From the NCBI RefSeq assembly GCF_932526225.1, contig NC_064045.1, positions 5,963,498 through 6,027,497 of the forward strand: a stretch of 64,000 nt of DNA, given 5' to 3'. This DNA comes from Nematostella vectensis (Eukaryota; Cnidaria; Anthozoa; Actiniaria; Edwardsiidae). Position 1 is the stretch's first letter. Each line of letters opens with the position of its first letter. The notes under the pieces were generated by a model that was given only the letters and a program-made list of their open reading frames with translations, was not told where the DNA came from and ran no database searches. A program made the position numbers and the translations under genes. Shown in pieces: positions 22,801-33,703 of the stretch.

Positions 22801-25800
22801 AACACGAACGGCATCAAAAACGGCGCGCGCTCTCACGAATTGCTGAAAAACGGCGTTGACGTCCGTGACAGGAAATCTAGAACGGCATTTTCCCTATTTT
22901 TACGTTCTACGCGCGCGGTCACGGACCTCAACGCCGTTTTTCCAACAATTCGTCAGAGCGCGCGCCGTTTTTGATGCCGTTCGTGTTGACTTGCTTAAGC
23001 TCTCTAATAACAGGCTGCGCAGGGTGGGCACGCACCCCCCTTGGCTGCCAAAAGGCCAGTTAGGGTCATAACTAAAATTGGAGGCATTTTGTAAATAAAG
23101 AAATTATCCAATCACAGCAGAGTACCCACCCCCTCCCCCTTGGTATTTGTAGGCCAAGCTATCACTTGAAACAAAATGGCGGCTCGAAGGGTAGTACGAA
23201 TATACAGCCTAACCGTTTCTTTGAAGCTGTTTGACACCCCGAAAATAATATGCCAGATTCAATATCGAAAAACACGCACTTATAGTTCACTAAACGCTGA
23301 ACACAGACCCGGGAAGCACCGTCGACTCGATGCTAATGCGTTGTAATAAGCTAAGTACAGCAACTAAAACACTAGTGTAAAAGTTTTACTTGATACAAAA
23401 TTAAATAGAGAACTTCTAACTTTGCCCCTCTGTTTTTCTATCTAAATCACGAGGTATTTAAGTTATTTTAAACTGTTCTTCAAGGCAGTTACTTCATACC
23501 CGGGGTCTACTTTAAAGCTGGATATTTTACATAGATTTTACTTAATTTTCTCAATAGTTTCACGTGATCAAAATGCAACGGCGAACAGTGAATGTATCAA
23601 ACAATAAAAGTACTTATAAAAAAATAAGCAAGAGAGAGAGGGGGCTTAAACTTGAACAACCTATTCTGGGTGCAAGTTTACTTGTGTGACCACAGTCATT
23701 GTACTCTAAATTCTTTTTTTGCTTCAAAAGCTTATCTTTCTCAGTCCACCCAAAATGTAGTTTTCATAATTTAATTCTTTATCATCAGGGCGTTGACTAT
23801 AGATTTTCAAGTGTGACAGTATTTAAAATTAGGAGGGTGGTATTTTTTGGACACAATCCATGTATTTTAGCATAAAAAGGAACTTTTAAAAGAAATCCAA
23901 GGTGCTAAGCAATGACTTAATAGTTTTTAGTACTTTACTAAATTGTTGGTCAACCCTCCTTGTGTATAATAACCAGTGTGTGTAAGTGTATAACCTTACA
24001 CTTCCCTGGTATAACTTCACCACCTGGTGAAATTTTATTTGTCATGTCAACTAACTGAAATTCGTGAATATTGTTAAATTTTACAAGTGTTGTGCACACT
24101 AGAAACAATTTTGCATTATTTTGGCCTAAAAGTGTGGTAAAGCAGCAGAAATGATCATGATTTTAAATGTAATTATGCTGAGATTGCATTGTTTCTATTT
24201 TTTGTGCCACCAACTTACTATGCGTATTCTAGCTAGGAATTATTTGATCCTGTGATTAGCAAGTGTGCACCAGAAATTAAAACTAGCCACCATCATCTCC
24301 AGACAACCAACCCAACAACCCCTTTCCAAATACCCCAAAGCATTAAGCAGAGATATGAGAAAAATTTGGTGACAGTCTTCAGAAGAAAATCACCCCCATT
24401 CCCACCCCTGGATCTGTCTCTGTATGGGTGTATTCATTAGAAATGAGGTATAGAGACATGAAAGCCCTACAGAAAATATAGGACAACAGACAGAATCATT
24501 TTCGAACATTAAAAATTATATTTTTGATATTAAATCAGGCATCCCATTTTAGCCTGACAATGTTTTGAAAATTACAAAAAAAATATAACTGAATAATCAA
24601 TTGTCAATTACACCCACATGAGCTCTCTTGTTTTGAACAGAAATTCTGTCCGCTTGACTAAAGGGTGCAACTTAGTTTACATGAACATTTTTCATCTTTA
24701 TAAAAGAAAAGATAACAGGGGTTAGATGTATAAGCACTAAACTTCTTATTCCTTTCCATGCAGAAGTTTTTAAATGTAGGTATGTATCTTTATACCAAGC
24801 CAAAGAGAATACGGCAGAAATTGCTTTGTTTATTTGGCAGTATCCACTCAAACTTTGCATCATGCACTGGATTTAGGTAAAATAAGTTGCCATCTAGCAT
24901 GGTATAAGATAGGTATACAATGATTTATTGTAGAATACTGCAGAGAATTCCACTTGTCATGTATCTCAAGAGCATACCCCTTGAAAAAAATATCCCAGAT
25001 AAATAAGCTCCTACTCATGTGCTCACTAGGCCAGTCCCTTTCAATTTCATCGATTATTTTTATTCGCAACGGCTACTGTAGCACCCCAACCGAAACGAAA
25101 AGAAAAGACAAAAAAGGTTTACCACAACTCTGCTTCTTGCTTGTTTTAGTCGGCTACCTTTCTTCTGCGACTTTGGTGTATGCGAGTTACCTCAAACACT
25201 TGCGAAAATGTAAACAAAAACTAAATGGCGGGGTACCCATGGGGTACCCACGAGGTATTTGCTTGTTCAAAGCATCAAAATGATGAAAAACTATTGTAGA
25301 TTCTGTCGATGTATTTCCTTTTTTGCTGACACCGTCCGGACCTAACGAAAACCCCAACTTTCTCGGATCGATCTCGGGCACACATGACGGCGAAATTTTG
25401 AGTGACGTTGGCCGTAAATCTTGAAATAAATATTTTCTCGTCACGATCGCACTGATTCTCTTTTACGACATGACATCTGGGTTCCTCTAGCATGCAGTTA
25501 ACGCAATAAATCATAGGTAGGAGTATTATTCTGCCAACAGAATAACGTTTTCTGCTTGGTTCTCTCGCCGCGGCTATGGCCGCCATTTTGCATAATAATG
25601 AGGTTAACTGATACCTCGAATTTTAGTTATGACCCTAACTGAAGGTTGTCATTTCTTATTAACGGATCTTCAAATACTAATACTTAACTATGACTTCGCA
25701 CCCCCCTCAGCCAATCCTGGGTACGCGCCTGAATAAAGATAATATGATTTCTGTCTAGATGGAGACGGTCAAATCTCCTTGAACCTCTAGAGGAGGCGGC

Positions 25801-28800
25801 TCGTTAAGCCAGAAGCCGGCGGGTCTCAAAAAGGCTTTGGTTACGTTTTTTTTTTTAAGTAATAAATATATCTAGCAAAATAGTGTGCAAAAGATCTATC
25901 CTATGACCACACACACGCCTAACATCACAATATTATCACACGCATACTTAACAACCGTATCACTAAAAACTACGTGATAAGCCCTAATCCCTTTAAATCT
26001 ATGCGTTATAGTTGTTACAGTAACATGGTGTATGCTATCTCCTTTAACAGGCGTTCCGCGATCAAGAGTTACCCCAAATCCGAAGGCATGGTTTGAAACT
26101 CAAGGACTTTCGCGATGCTTATCCACGTTTTCCGCCAATTAGGGTAAGACATTCTATTCCCCTACACTTCTTGGTCCTAAGCCTAAGCTAACTGTCAGGT
26201 AGCCTCGTACTGTTAGGTAGCCTCGTACTGTCAGGTAGCCTCGTACTGTTAGGTAGCCTCGTACTGTCAGGTAGCCTCGTACTGTCAGGTAGCCTCGTAC
26301 TGTCAGGTAGCCTCGTACTGTCAGGTAGCCTCGTACTGTCAGGTAGCCTCGTACTGCCAGGTAGCCTCGTACTGCCAGGTAGCCTCGTACTGTCAGGTAG
26401 CCTCGTACTGTTAGGTAGCCTCGTACTGTCAGGTAGCCTCGTACTGTCAGGTAGCCTCGTACTGTCAGGTAGCCTCGTACTGTCAGGTAGCCTCGTACTG
26501 TCAGGTAGCCTCGTACTGTTAGGTAGCCTCGTACTGCCAGGTAGCCTCGTACTGTCAGGTAGCCTCGTACTGTCAGGTAGCCTCGTACTGTCAGGTAGCC
26601 TCGTACTGTCAGGTAGCCTCGTACTGTCAGGTAGCCTCGTACTGTCAGGTAGCCTCGTACTGTCAGGTAGCCTCGTACTGTCAGGTAGCCTCGTACTGTT
26701 CGGTAGCCTCGTACTGTTCGGTAGCCTCGTACTGTTCGGTAGCCTCGTACTGTTAGGTAGCCTCGTACTGTTCGGTAGCCTCGTACTGTTAGGTAGCCTC
26801 GTACTGTCAGGTAGCCTCGTACTGTTCGGTAGCCTCGTACTGTTCGGTAGCCTCGTACTGTTAGGTAGCCTCGTACTGTCAGGTAGCCTCGTACTGTCAA
26901 GTAGCCTGGTACTGTTAGGTAGCTTCGTACTGTTAGGTAGCCTCGTACTGTTAGGTAGCCTCGTACTGTCAGGTAGCCTCGTACTGTCAGGTAGCCTCGT
27001 ACTGTCAGGTAGCCTCGTACTGTTAGGTAGCCTCGTACTGTTAGGTAGCTTCGTACTGTTAGGTAGCCTCGTACTGTCAGGTAGCCTCGTACTGTTAGGT
27101 AGCTTCGTACTGTTAGGTAGCCTCGTACTGTCAGCTAGCCTCGTACTGTTAGGTAGCCTCGTACTGTCAGGTAGCCTCGTACTGTTAGGTAGCTTTGTAC
27201 TGTCGGGTAGCCTCGTACTGTCAGGTAGCCTCGTACTGTTAGGTAGCCTCGTACTGTCAGGTAGCCTCGTACTGTCAGGTAGCCTCGTACTGTTAGGTAG
27301 CTTTGTACTGTCGGGTAGCCTCGTACTGTTGGGTAGCCTCGTACTGTTAGGTAGCCTCGTACTGTCAGGTAGCCTCGTACTGTCAGGTAGCCTCGTACTG
27401 TCAGGTAGCCTCGTACTCTCAGGTAGCCTCGTACTGTCAGGTGGCCTCGTACTGTCAGGTGGCCTCGTACTGTCAGGTGGCCTCGTACTGTCAGGTGGCC
27501 TCGTACTGTCAGGTGGCCTCGTACTGTCAGGTAGCTTCGTACTGTCAGGTAGCCTCGTACTGTCAGGTAGCCTCGTACTGTCAGGTAGCTTCGTACTGTC
27601 AGGTAGCCTCGTACTGTCAGGTAGCCTCGTACTGTCAGGTGGCCTCGTACTGTCAGGTGGCCTCGTACTGTCAGGTGGCCTCGTACTGTCAGGTGGCCTC
27701 GTACTGTCAGGTGGCCTCGTACTGTCAGGTGGCCTCGTACTGTCAGGTGGCCTCGTACTGTCAGGTGGCCTCGTACTGTCAGGTGGCCTCGTACTGTCAG
27801 GTGGCCTCGTACTGTCAGGTAGCCTCGTACTGTCAGGTAGCCTCGTACTGTTAGGTAGCTTCGTACTGTTAGGTAGCCTCGTACTGTCAGGTAGCCTCGT
27901 ACTGTTAGGTAGCCTCGTACTGTCAGGTAGCCTCGTACTGTTAGGTAGCTTTGTACTGTCGGGTAGCCTCGTACTGTTCGGTAGCCTCGTACTGTTAGGT
28001 AGCCTCGTACTGTCAGGTAGCCTCGTACTGTCAAGTAGCCTGGTACTGTTAGGTAGCTTCGTACTGTTAGGTAGCCTCGTACTGTTAGGTAGCCTCGTAC
28101 TGTCAGGTAGCCTCGTACTGTCAGGTAGCCTCGTACTGTCAGGTAGCCTCGTACTGTTAGGTAGCCTCGTACTGTTAGGTAGCTTCGTACTGTTAGGTAG
28201 CCTCGTACTGTCAGGTAGCCTCGTACTGTTAGGTAGCTTCGTACTGTTAGGTAGCCTCGTACTGTCAGGTCGCCTCGTACTGTCAGGTGGCCTCGTACTG
28301 TCAGGTGGCCTCGTACTGTCAGGTGGCCTCGTACTGTCAGGTGGCCTCGTACTGTCAGGTGGCCTCGTACTGTCAGGTGGCCTCGTACTGTCAGGTGGCC
28401 TCGTACTGTCAGGTAGCCTCGTACTGTTAGGTAGCTTCGTACTGTTAGGTAGCCTCGTACTGTTAGGTAGCCTCGTACTGTCAGGTAGCCTCGTACTGTC
28501 AGGTAGCCTCGTACTGTTAGGTAGCTTTGTACTGTCGGGTAGCTTTGTACTGTCGGGTAGCCTCGTACTGTCAGGTAGCCTCGTACTGTTAGGTAGCCTC
28601 GTACTGTCAGGTAGCCTCGTACTGTTAGGTAGCTTTGTACTGTCGGGTAGCCTCGTACTGTTAGGTAGATTCGTACTGTTAGGTAGCCTCGTACTGTTAG
28701 GTAGATTCGTACTGTCAGGTAGCCTCGTACTGTTAGGTAGCCTCGTACTGTCAGGTAGCCTCGTACTGTCAGGTAGCCTCGTACTGTTTGGTAGCCTCGT

Positions 28801-31800
28801 ACTGTCAGGTAGCCTCGTACTGTTAGGTAGCCTCGTACTGTCAGGTAGCCTCGTACTGTTAGGTAGCCTCGTACTGTCAGGTAGCCTCGTACTGTCAGGT
28901 AGCCTCGTACTGTTAGGTAGCCTCGTACTGTTAGGCAGCCTCGTACTGTTGGGTAGCCTCGTACTGTCAGGTAGCTTTGTACTGTTAGGTAGCCTCGTAC
29001 TGTCAGGTAGCCTCGTACTGTCAGGTAGCCTCGTACTGTCAGGTAGCCTCGTACTGTTAGGTAGCCTCGTACTGTCAGGTAGCCTCGTACTGTCAGGTAG
29101 CCTCGTACTGTTGGGCAGCCTCGTACTGTTGGGTAGCCTCGTACTGTTGGGTAGCCTCGTACTGTTAGGTAGCCTCGTACTGTTAGGTAGCTTTGTACTG
29201 TTAGGCAGCCTCGTACTGTCAAGTAGCCTCGTACTGTTAGGTAGCCTCGTACTGTCAGGTAGCCTCGTACTGTTAGGTAGCCTCGTACTGTTAGGTAGCC
29301 TCGTACTGTTAGGTAGCCTCGTACTGTTAGGTAGCCTCGTACTGTTAGGTAGCCTCGTACTGTTAGGTAGCCTCGTACTGTCGGGTAGCCTCGTACTGTC
29401 GGGTAGCCTCGTACTGTCGGGTAGCCTCGTACTGTCGGGTAGCCTCGTACTGTCAGGTAGCCTCGTACTGTCAGGTAGCCTCGTACTGTCAGGTAGCCTC
29501 GTACTGTCAGGTAGCCTCGTACTGTTAGGTAGCCTCGTACTGTCAGGTAGCCTCGTACTGTCAGGTAGCCTCGTACTGTCAGGTAGCCTCGTACTGTTGG
29601 GTAGCCTCGTACTGTTGGGTAGCCTCGTACTGTTGGGTAGCCTCGTACTGTCAGGTAGCCTCGTACTGTCAGGTAGCCTCGTACTGTCAGGTAGCCTCGT
29701 ACTGTTAGGCAGCCTCGTACTGTCAGGTAGCCTCGTACTGTCAGGTAGCCTCGTACTGTCAGGTAGCCTCGTACTGTTAGGTAGCCTCGTACTGTCAGGT
29801 AGCCTCGTACTGTTTGGTAGCCTCGTACTGTCAGGTAGCCTCGTACTGTCAGGTAGCCTCGTACTGTTTGGTAGCCTCGTACTGTCAGGTAGCCTCGTAC
29901 TGTTAGGTAGCCTCGTACCGTTAACAGCTGTGCATGGCAATTACAATGGCCTAAAACTTTGAAAAGACCTCATGTGTGATAGTTGAAGCTCCTTTTCCAT
30001 ATTGTTTTATGCATCTTCCCAGCATGTACATCTTTAGCCTTTTCAAGCCCTCCACCGTACCCATCCATGTACATCTTAAGCCTTTCCAAGCCCTCCACTG
30101 TACCCACCCATGTACATCTTTAGCCATTTTAAGCCCTCCACCATGTCCACCCATGTATATCTTTAGCCTTTTCAAGCCCTCCACTGTACCCACCCATGTA
30201 CATATTTAGCCTTTTCAAGCCCTCCACTGTACCCACCCATGTACATCTTTAGCCTTTTTAAGCCCTTCACTGTACCCACCCATGTACATCTTAAGCCTTT
30301 TCAACCCCTCCACCGTATCCACCCATGTACATCTTTAGCCTTTTTAAGCCCTCCACCGTACCCACCCATGTACATCTTTTCAAGCCCTCCACCGTACCCA
30401 ACCATGTCTATCTTTAGCCTTTTCAAGCCCTTTACCATGTCCAACCATGTACATATTTAGCCTTTTCAAGCCCTCCACCGTACCCAACCATGTACATCTT
30501 TAGCCTTTTCAAGCCCTCCACCGTACCCACCCATGTACATCTTTAGCCTTTTCAAGCCCTCTACCGTACCCACCCATGTACATCTTTAGCCTTTTTAAGC
30601 CCTCCACCGTGTCCACCCATGTACATATTTAGCCTTTTCAAGCCCTCCACTGTACCCACCCATGTACATCTTTAGCCTTTTTAAGCCCTCTACCGTACCC
30701 ACCCATGTACATCTTTAGCCTTTTTAAGCCCTTCACTGTACCCACCCATGTACATCTTAAGCCTTTTCAACCCCTCCACCGTATCCACCCATGTACATCT
30801 TTAGCCTTTTTAAGCCCTCCACCGTACCCACCCATGTACATCTTTTCAAGCCCTCCACCGTACCCAACCATGTACATCTTTAGCCTTTTCAAGCCCTTTA
30901 CCATGTCCAACCATGTACATATTTAGCCTTTTCAAGCCCTCCACCGTACCCAACCATGTACATTTTTAGCCTTTTCAAGCCCTCCACCGTACCCACCCAT
31001 GTACATCTTTAGCCTTTTCAAGCCCTCTACCGTACCCACCCATGTACATCTTTAGCCTTTTTAACCCCTCCACAGTGTCCACCCATGTACATATTTAGCC
31101 TTTTCAAGCCCTCCACCGTACCCACCCATGTACATCTTTAGCCTTTCCAAGCCTTTTATTTCTCATTCTTTGTTTGTAGAAAATCAACATTACCCAGAGG
31201 GAACGAGAGTGCTACATTGACTTGCGCCCGTTTATGAATCCCGCGCCTTACACCGTACACGAGGTATTGGGCTTAGACTCCGAGGCCATTTTGGTAGATC
31301 GGCCATGTTAGGGCTTCAAAGAGCTTCAATTTCGAACATGGTTTTCGACTTTTGATAGTGTTGATAATGTTTAAGTTTCAAAATCAAGTTGAAGGTCAAA
31401 ATGGGCAGTAATAAACAAATCAAGCATCTTTAGATATGGAGCCTTTTTTTTACTTCGTAAGACGCTTCACAGGCGATTTCGATCATTTATAGAAATCATA
31501 AAACAAACCTTTTAAAAGAAACGTACAGTAAATACAATAACGAAGGAGGATCAGTTTCTAAAGTCCTTTAAAGACAACTTTGCGATCAAAATCAAGAACA
31601 TTTTTTTTATCGCAGCGAAATTTTGCAACACCCTGTTGATATTCGCTTCGTGGTATAAGGCTATTGAGTAACCTGAATTTAGTAGGGCTCAGTTACCTTG
31701 TGTATTTGGTTTCGTTTTCAGGGCGCGTCATTATCGCGCGTTTTTCGCCTGTTCAGGGCCCTGGGACTGAGACACATCGTTGTCGTGGAAGATCACAATG

Positions 31801-32388
31801 AGGTACGTCATTGAATCACGTGATGAGATACTGCATTTATTAATTCACCTTCCTCAAATCTTCCCACAGTTCTTTGCGACACACGCGTGAAACCGAGGCA
31901 GGCATCAAAATTGTAAACAAGATGGCAAGGTTTCTTTTATCCACGGTTTCACGCACGCGTCGCAAAGGGTTGTGGGAAGATGTGGGGAAGGTGACAAAAA
32001 GAGTGCGTATTTAGATAAAAACGAGGTAGGTCATTTTTCACCTACAAGATACTTCATGGTGTAACATAAAGAAGTTCATCTTTGAGTCACTCGAAGAGTT
32101 ACGTCATGGAGTCCAGTTAAGTGTTACGTCATTTTAAAAGTCTCGTTATTGGGTGTGTAACTAGATTGCGTGAGGAATTTCGTGACGAGGTACGTTATTA
32201 AATCCTGTAAGACTGGCTTGTTGTCACGCTATGTAAGCGTCTCTAAAAATGGTATTGTGTTTTCCATTCAGGTTACGGGGATCGTTACTAGAAAAGACCT
32301 AGCTCGCTATAGGATGTGGAGCCACCGCGGAAGGACTGGGCTCGAAGAAGTACACATACTACACTTATCCGATACGCATGACGCTTGA
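7824..32388 (+). CDS. CLCN7: Lysosomal 2Cl-/H+ exchanger ClC-7 (complete, 22 coding exons)
   Basis: Coding exons: 7824-7871, 7941-8027, 8114-8179, 9438-9503, 10569-10701, 11480-11589, 11748-11828, 12238-12478, 13000-13175, 13460-13575, 14019-14157, 15013-15106, 16403-16624, 17723-17850, 19184-19269, 19703-19748, 21897-21974, 22461-22556, 26051-26143, 31180-31263, 31722-31802, 32272-32388. They total 2388 nt, 795 aa (human ClC-7 is 805), in frame at every junction. The N-terminus has ENSPLL, an acidic dileucine of the kind that sends ClC-7 to lysosomes. Chloride-path motifs are GSGIP (about 175-179) and GKEGP with gating Glu about 219; the [14 protein letters not shown] segment holds the proton glutamate (about 286). 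The C-terminal half forms two CBS domains ([56 protein letters not shown]). Similarity is clearly to ClC-7 rather than ClC-6. In mammals the partner is OSTM1. Introns are swollen by minisatellites and MITEs. The exon 1 donor (GTGCGT) is weak. Confidence 0.93.
8821..8930. repeat. Homopolymer C and G runs in CLCN7 intron 3
   Basis: A C run of more than 20 bases begins at 8822 and a G run lies near 8916-8930, forming a potential foldback of about 110 bp. Exact run lengths in such tracts are prone to assembly error. Confidence 0.7.
13561..13740 (+). repeat. About 74-bp repeat (3 copies) containing the exon 10 donor site
   Basis: The unit starts with the last 15 bases of CLCN7 exon 10 plus its GTGAGT donor and continues into intron 10. 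Copies begin at 13561 (true exon end), about 13635 (identical donor) and about 13710 (diverged, GTTAGT). Use of the second donor would read into a TGA directly after exon 10 sequence. Confidence 0.75.
14708..14845. mobile_element. Short inverted-repeat element, hAT-like ends
   Basis: Left end CAGGGGCGTAGCCAGGGGGG and right end CTGGCTAAGCCACTG form imperfect inverted repeats with CAG/CTG termini, as in many hAT MITEs. It lies in CLCN7 intron 11 and is non-coding. Confidence 0.5.
15131..15230 (+). repeat. 26-bp tandem repeat, four copies, CLCN7 intron 12
   Basis: Unit GGTTCATTGATACAACACGA + TGATAT is repeated almost without change, starting about 25 bp after the exon 12 donor. Confidence 0.85.
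15328..15995 (+). repeat. 22-bp minisatellite, about 30 copies, CLCN7 intron 12
   Basis: The unit is TGAGCTATGGTGGTTGCCCT + AA, with variants at TGAGC/TAACC/TAAGC, ATGG/ATCG and TTGCC/TTCCC. The variants occur in runs, which points to recent block duplications. Confidence 0.9.
16083..16450 (+). repeat. 107-bp repeat (4 copies) carrying the exon 13 acceptor and exon start
   Basis: AG-GCGCATT junctions occur at 16083, 16190, 16296 and 16403; only the last continues as the real CLCN7 exon 13. Each upstream copy holds a pyrimidine-rich tract, an AG and about 45 nt like the exon start (AFNTLSL...), then diverges to an in-frame stop. The copy nearest the exon is the most exon-like ([15 protein letters not shown]). 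Confidence 0.85.
16784..16918. mobile_element. Short inverted-repeat element of the GGCGCGTACCCAGGATT family
   Basis: Left end TAGGCGCGTACACAGAGGGG and right end CCAATCCTGGGTACGCACCT are inverted. Both are flanked inside by G or C runs. Related ends occur near 13868, 25699, 33352, 45268 and 62817. Confidence 0.6.
17331..17744 (+). repeat. 52-bp repeat (8 copies) carrying the exon 14 acceptor and exon start
   Basis: The unit runs GTGGCGTAGTGCGCATGACA, then CCCATCATAATTCCGCTTTG, then CCTTGTGTACAG. The first 21 bases equal the start of CLCN7 exon 14 (GVVRMT) and the last bases are its acceptor. Exon-like starts fall at about 17359, 17411, 17463, 17515, 17567, 17619, 17671 and 17723; only the last opens into the full exon. 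Confidence 0.9.
18400..18744. mobile_element. TA-flanked MITE, CLCN7 intron 14
   Basis: The ends GGGACCTTAAGCAAGGACGA and (reverse complement of the right end) GGGACCTTGAGCAACGACGA are inverted repeats. TA dinucleotides flank both sides (18398-18399, 18745-18746), as expected of Tc1/mariner-type insertion. 345 bp, non-coding. Confidence 0.75.
18731..19180 (+). repeat. 34-bp minisatellite, about 13 copies, built from a MITE end
   Basis: The unit is TTGCTTAAGGTCCCTATTAA + CCCGCGTCGTGTTC. Its first part is the right end of the adjacent MITE (18400-18744) and the rest is the host flank, so the array grew across the insertion junction. It stops about 10 bp before the exon 15 acceptor. Confidence 0.85.
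19290..19550. repeat. AAC/AAT/GAT simple-sequence region, CLCN7 intron 15
   Basis: Imperfect trinucleotide-rich DNA (CAACAACAACAAC near 19303, ATAATAATAACAG near 19460, GATGATGATGATG near 19516). Open frames here are by-products of the low complexity. Confidence 0.7.
19755..21704 (+). repeat. About 66-bp minisatellite, about 29 copies, CLCN7 intron 16
   Basis: The core is GATAATTACTACAAACTATC then TTAGAAATACGCCCGTGAAA, joined by C-rich spacers (CCCTCCCCCTCCG) that stretch to C runs of up to about 20. It begins about 6 bp after the exon 16 donor. Early copies are near-identical; later copies diverge and carry longer C runs. Confidence 0.9.
22784..23004. mobile_element. Near-perfect 221-bp foldback MITE, CLCN7 intron 18
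   Basis: About 88 bp at the left (GAGAGCTTAAGCAAGTCAAC...) is matched in inverse at the right (...GTTGACTTGCTTAAGCTCTC), leaving a loop of about 40 bp. TA flanks both ends (22782-22783, 23005-23006). The ends share CTTAAGCAA with the TA-flanked MITE at 18400. Confidence 0.8.
23058..25642. mobile_element. 2.6-kb terminal-inverted-repeat element, CLCN7 intron 18
   Basis: The left end CAGTTAGGGTCATAACTAAA recurs in inverse at 25623-25642 (TTTAGTTATGACCCTAACTG). The interior is AT-rich with no transposase I recognise. Near the right end, on -, an open stretch of about 100 codons (25586-25275) starts [19 protein letters not shown]; near the left end a + stretch also starts ATGGCGGC. I could not find a convincing target duplication. 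Confidence 0.5.
26186..29923 (+). repeat. 18-bp minisatellite, about 207 copies, CLCN7 intron 19
   Basis: The unit is GTAGCCTCGTACTGTCAG with variable bases mainly at the TCAG/TTAG/TTCG/TTGG/TCGG site, plus GTGGCC and GTAGCTT variants that come in blocks. Because 18 is a multiple of three and the unit lacks stops in several frames, open frames of up to 1250 codons arise on both strands. These are not genes. Confidence 0.97.
30017..31157 (+). repeat. About 43-bp minisatellite, about 26 copies, CLCN7 intron 19
   Basis: The unit is CATGTACATCTTTAGCCTTT then TCAAGCCCTCCACCGTACCC plus ACC. A block at about 30239-30460 recurs almost exactly at 30705-30926, a higher-order period of about 466 bp. 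The array ends about 25 bp before the exon 20 acceptor. Confidence 0.92.
31845..31994. mobile_element. 150-bp foldback MITE, CLCN7 intron 21
   Basis: The left half TCACCTTCCTCAAATCTTCC...TTTGCGACACACGCGTGAAA is matched in inverse by the right half ending TCTTCCCACAACCC / GGGGAAGGTGA. The element is close to a complete hairpin and non-coding. Confidence 0.7.
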
Positions 32389-33690
32389 GGGATACCGCTG
32401 GCCATTCCAGACCCGGATTATCCATTTCTAGATATCAGTACCGATAACATAGAAGACACACCTCTTGGTAGAGAAATGTGGATACTCTCATGTTTGATTT
32501 AAGTAAATAGCCCGGGAGAGTCCGTAGAGTCTAACCCTTCACCGGAAAACCAAATTCCTCATACAAACCTATCGCAATGGTATCCCTTCACTGGAATTCA
32601 AACCGATACAAACCTATCGCAATGGCGGGCGCATAAACTAGTACTAAACCAAATAAGACTAAAGAAAGCCTTAAAAGCGAGTTTGTTCACCCGATATTGC
32701 ACAAATAAAATACAGAGGTCTGTATTGGGAATTTTTGGCTTCCGATGGAGTTTTGATACGAGTGGTCAGATTCGACAAATTCTTTCCTGATTTGGCTCTT
32801 CATATGCGCATTCAATTGAAAGTGAGTTGAGGAAAAACTGAATTAAGAAGTGCAAGAAATGGACGATTAAAAATGTCTGATTGGCTTCCAATGCAAAAAG
32901 TAAATAAAGTCAAAAGAGCTTTCTTGATAAGATTTAAAAGAAAAAGATTTATATACCTAGTTATTTATACGGAATTTGTCATACATACAATTTTGTCATT
33001 ATGTCGTCAGGAACTCAATAATAAAGTGAAATCAAGTTTTTATTTAAGTCTCCGGTCTTAACAACGATTAGCCTGCGTGGCAATCGTTTTTTTTTTTTCC
33101 GTTTGGAACTTCAAAAAAACGCTTGCTACGCAGGCTACACAACGATCCTTCCCCCCCCCCCCCCCCCCCTCCCCGGTATCTAGCTAACGCTAAGTATATA
33201 CTAAATTACATTTTTCTTATTAAATAAAATCAAAAGCATTTTTCTATTAAAAGGTTCTTATTTCCCAGTGATTTTAGTTATTGCCAACTCTTGTCCGGGA
33301 CTGATATCAGTTCACTGACACTATAATATCGCTTTTATACCACTATTTTCAGGCGCGTTCCCAGGATTCCCAGGGGAGGATGGGGGGCGCGCAGAGCATA
33401 GTATTTGAAGATTCCTTGGTAAGGAATGACCCACTTTTGGCCGCGCCCTGTGTACGCGCCTAGTTTTATTCATAGTTTGTCGGCTTGCTTTATAATTTTA
33501 AAAGTATGTACATACATAGCTTCAGTAAAGCATACAGAGCTTTAGAAAAGCGGTTCCTGAAATGTGATGTTTTAAGGTGTTGGGACGCTCTGCGTGTTAC
33601 GGGAGATTTGAAACGCTAATAATCAACTCGGGGTTTGCCCCTCTAGGACCTCGCGTCCGTCCGCAGCCCTGTGACGGAAGCCTCCAATGC
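32389..33690. other. CLCN7 3' flank, no gene seen
   Basis: Probable 3' UTR with a poly(A) signal AATAAA at 32704-32709. A small foldback with ends TAGCCTGCGTGGCAA and TTGCTACGCAGGCTA lies at about 33069-33137, and a GGCGCGT-family element at about 33352-33463. Nothing else is recognisable. Confidence 0.5.
33352..33463. mobile_element. Short element of the GGCGCGT(A/T)CCCAGGATT family
   Basis: Ends CAGGCGCGTTCCCAGGATT and TGTGTACGCGCCTAG are inverted. The interior word GCATAGTATTTGAAGATTCC is shared with the copy near 62877, showing both belong to one family. Confidence 0.6.
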
Positions 33691-33703
33691 CTAGTGCACA
33701 CTA

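Noticed and set aside
25275-25586. THAP-type zinc finger at the end of the 2.6-kb element
   Set aside because: Cys residues are present (CVNC, CHVV) but the spacing and the conserved Pro and AVPxF features of THAP are not there.
26188-29962. Open frames of 1250, 877, 695 and 248 codons on both strands
   Set aside because: They are all readings of one 18-bp tandem repeat inside a CLCN7 intron. Period divisible by three and lack of stops explain them without coding function.
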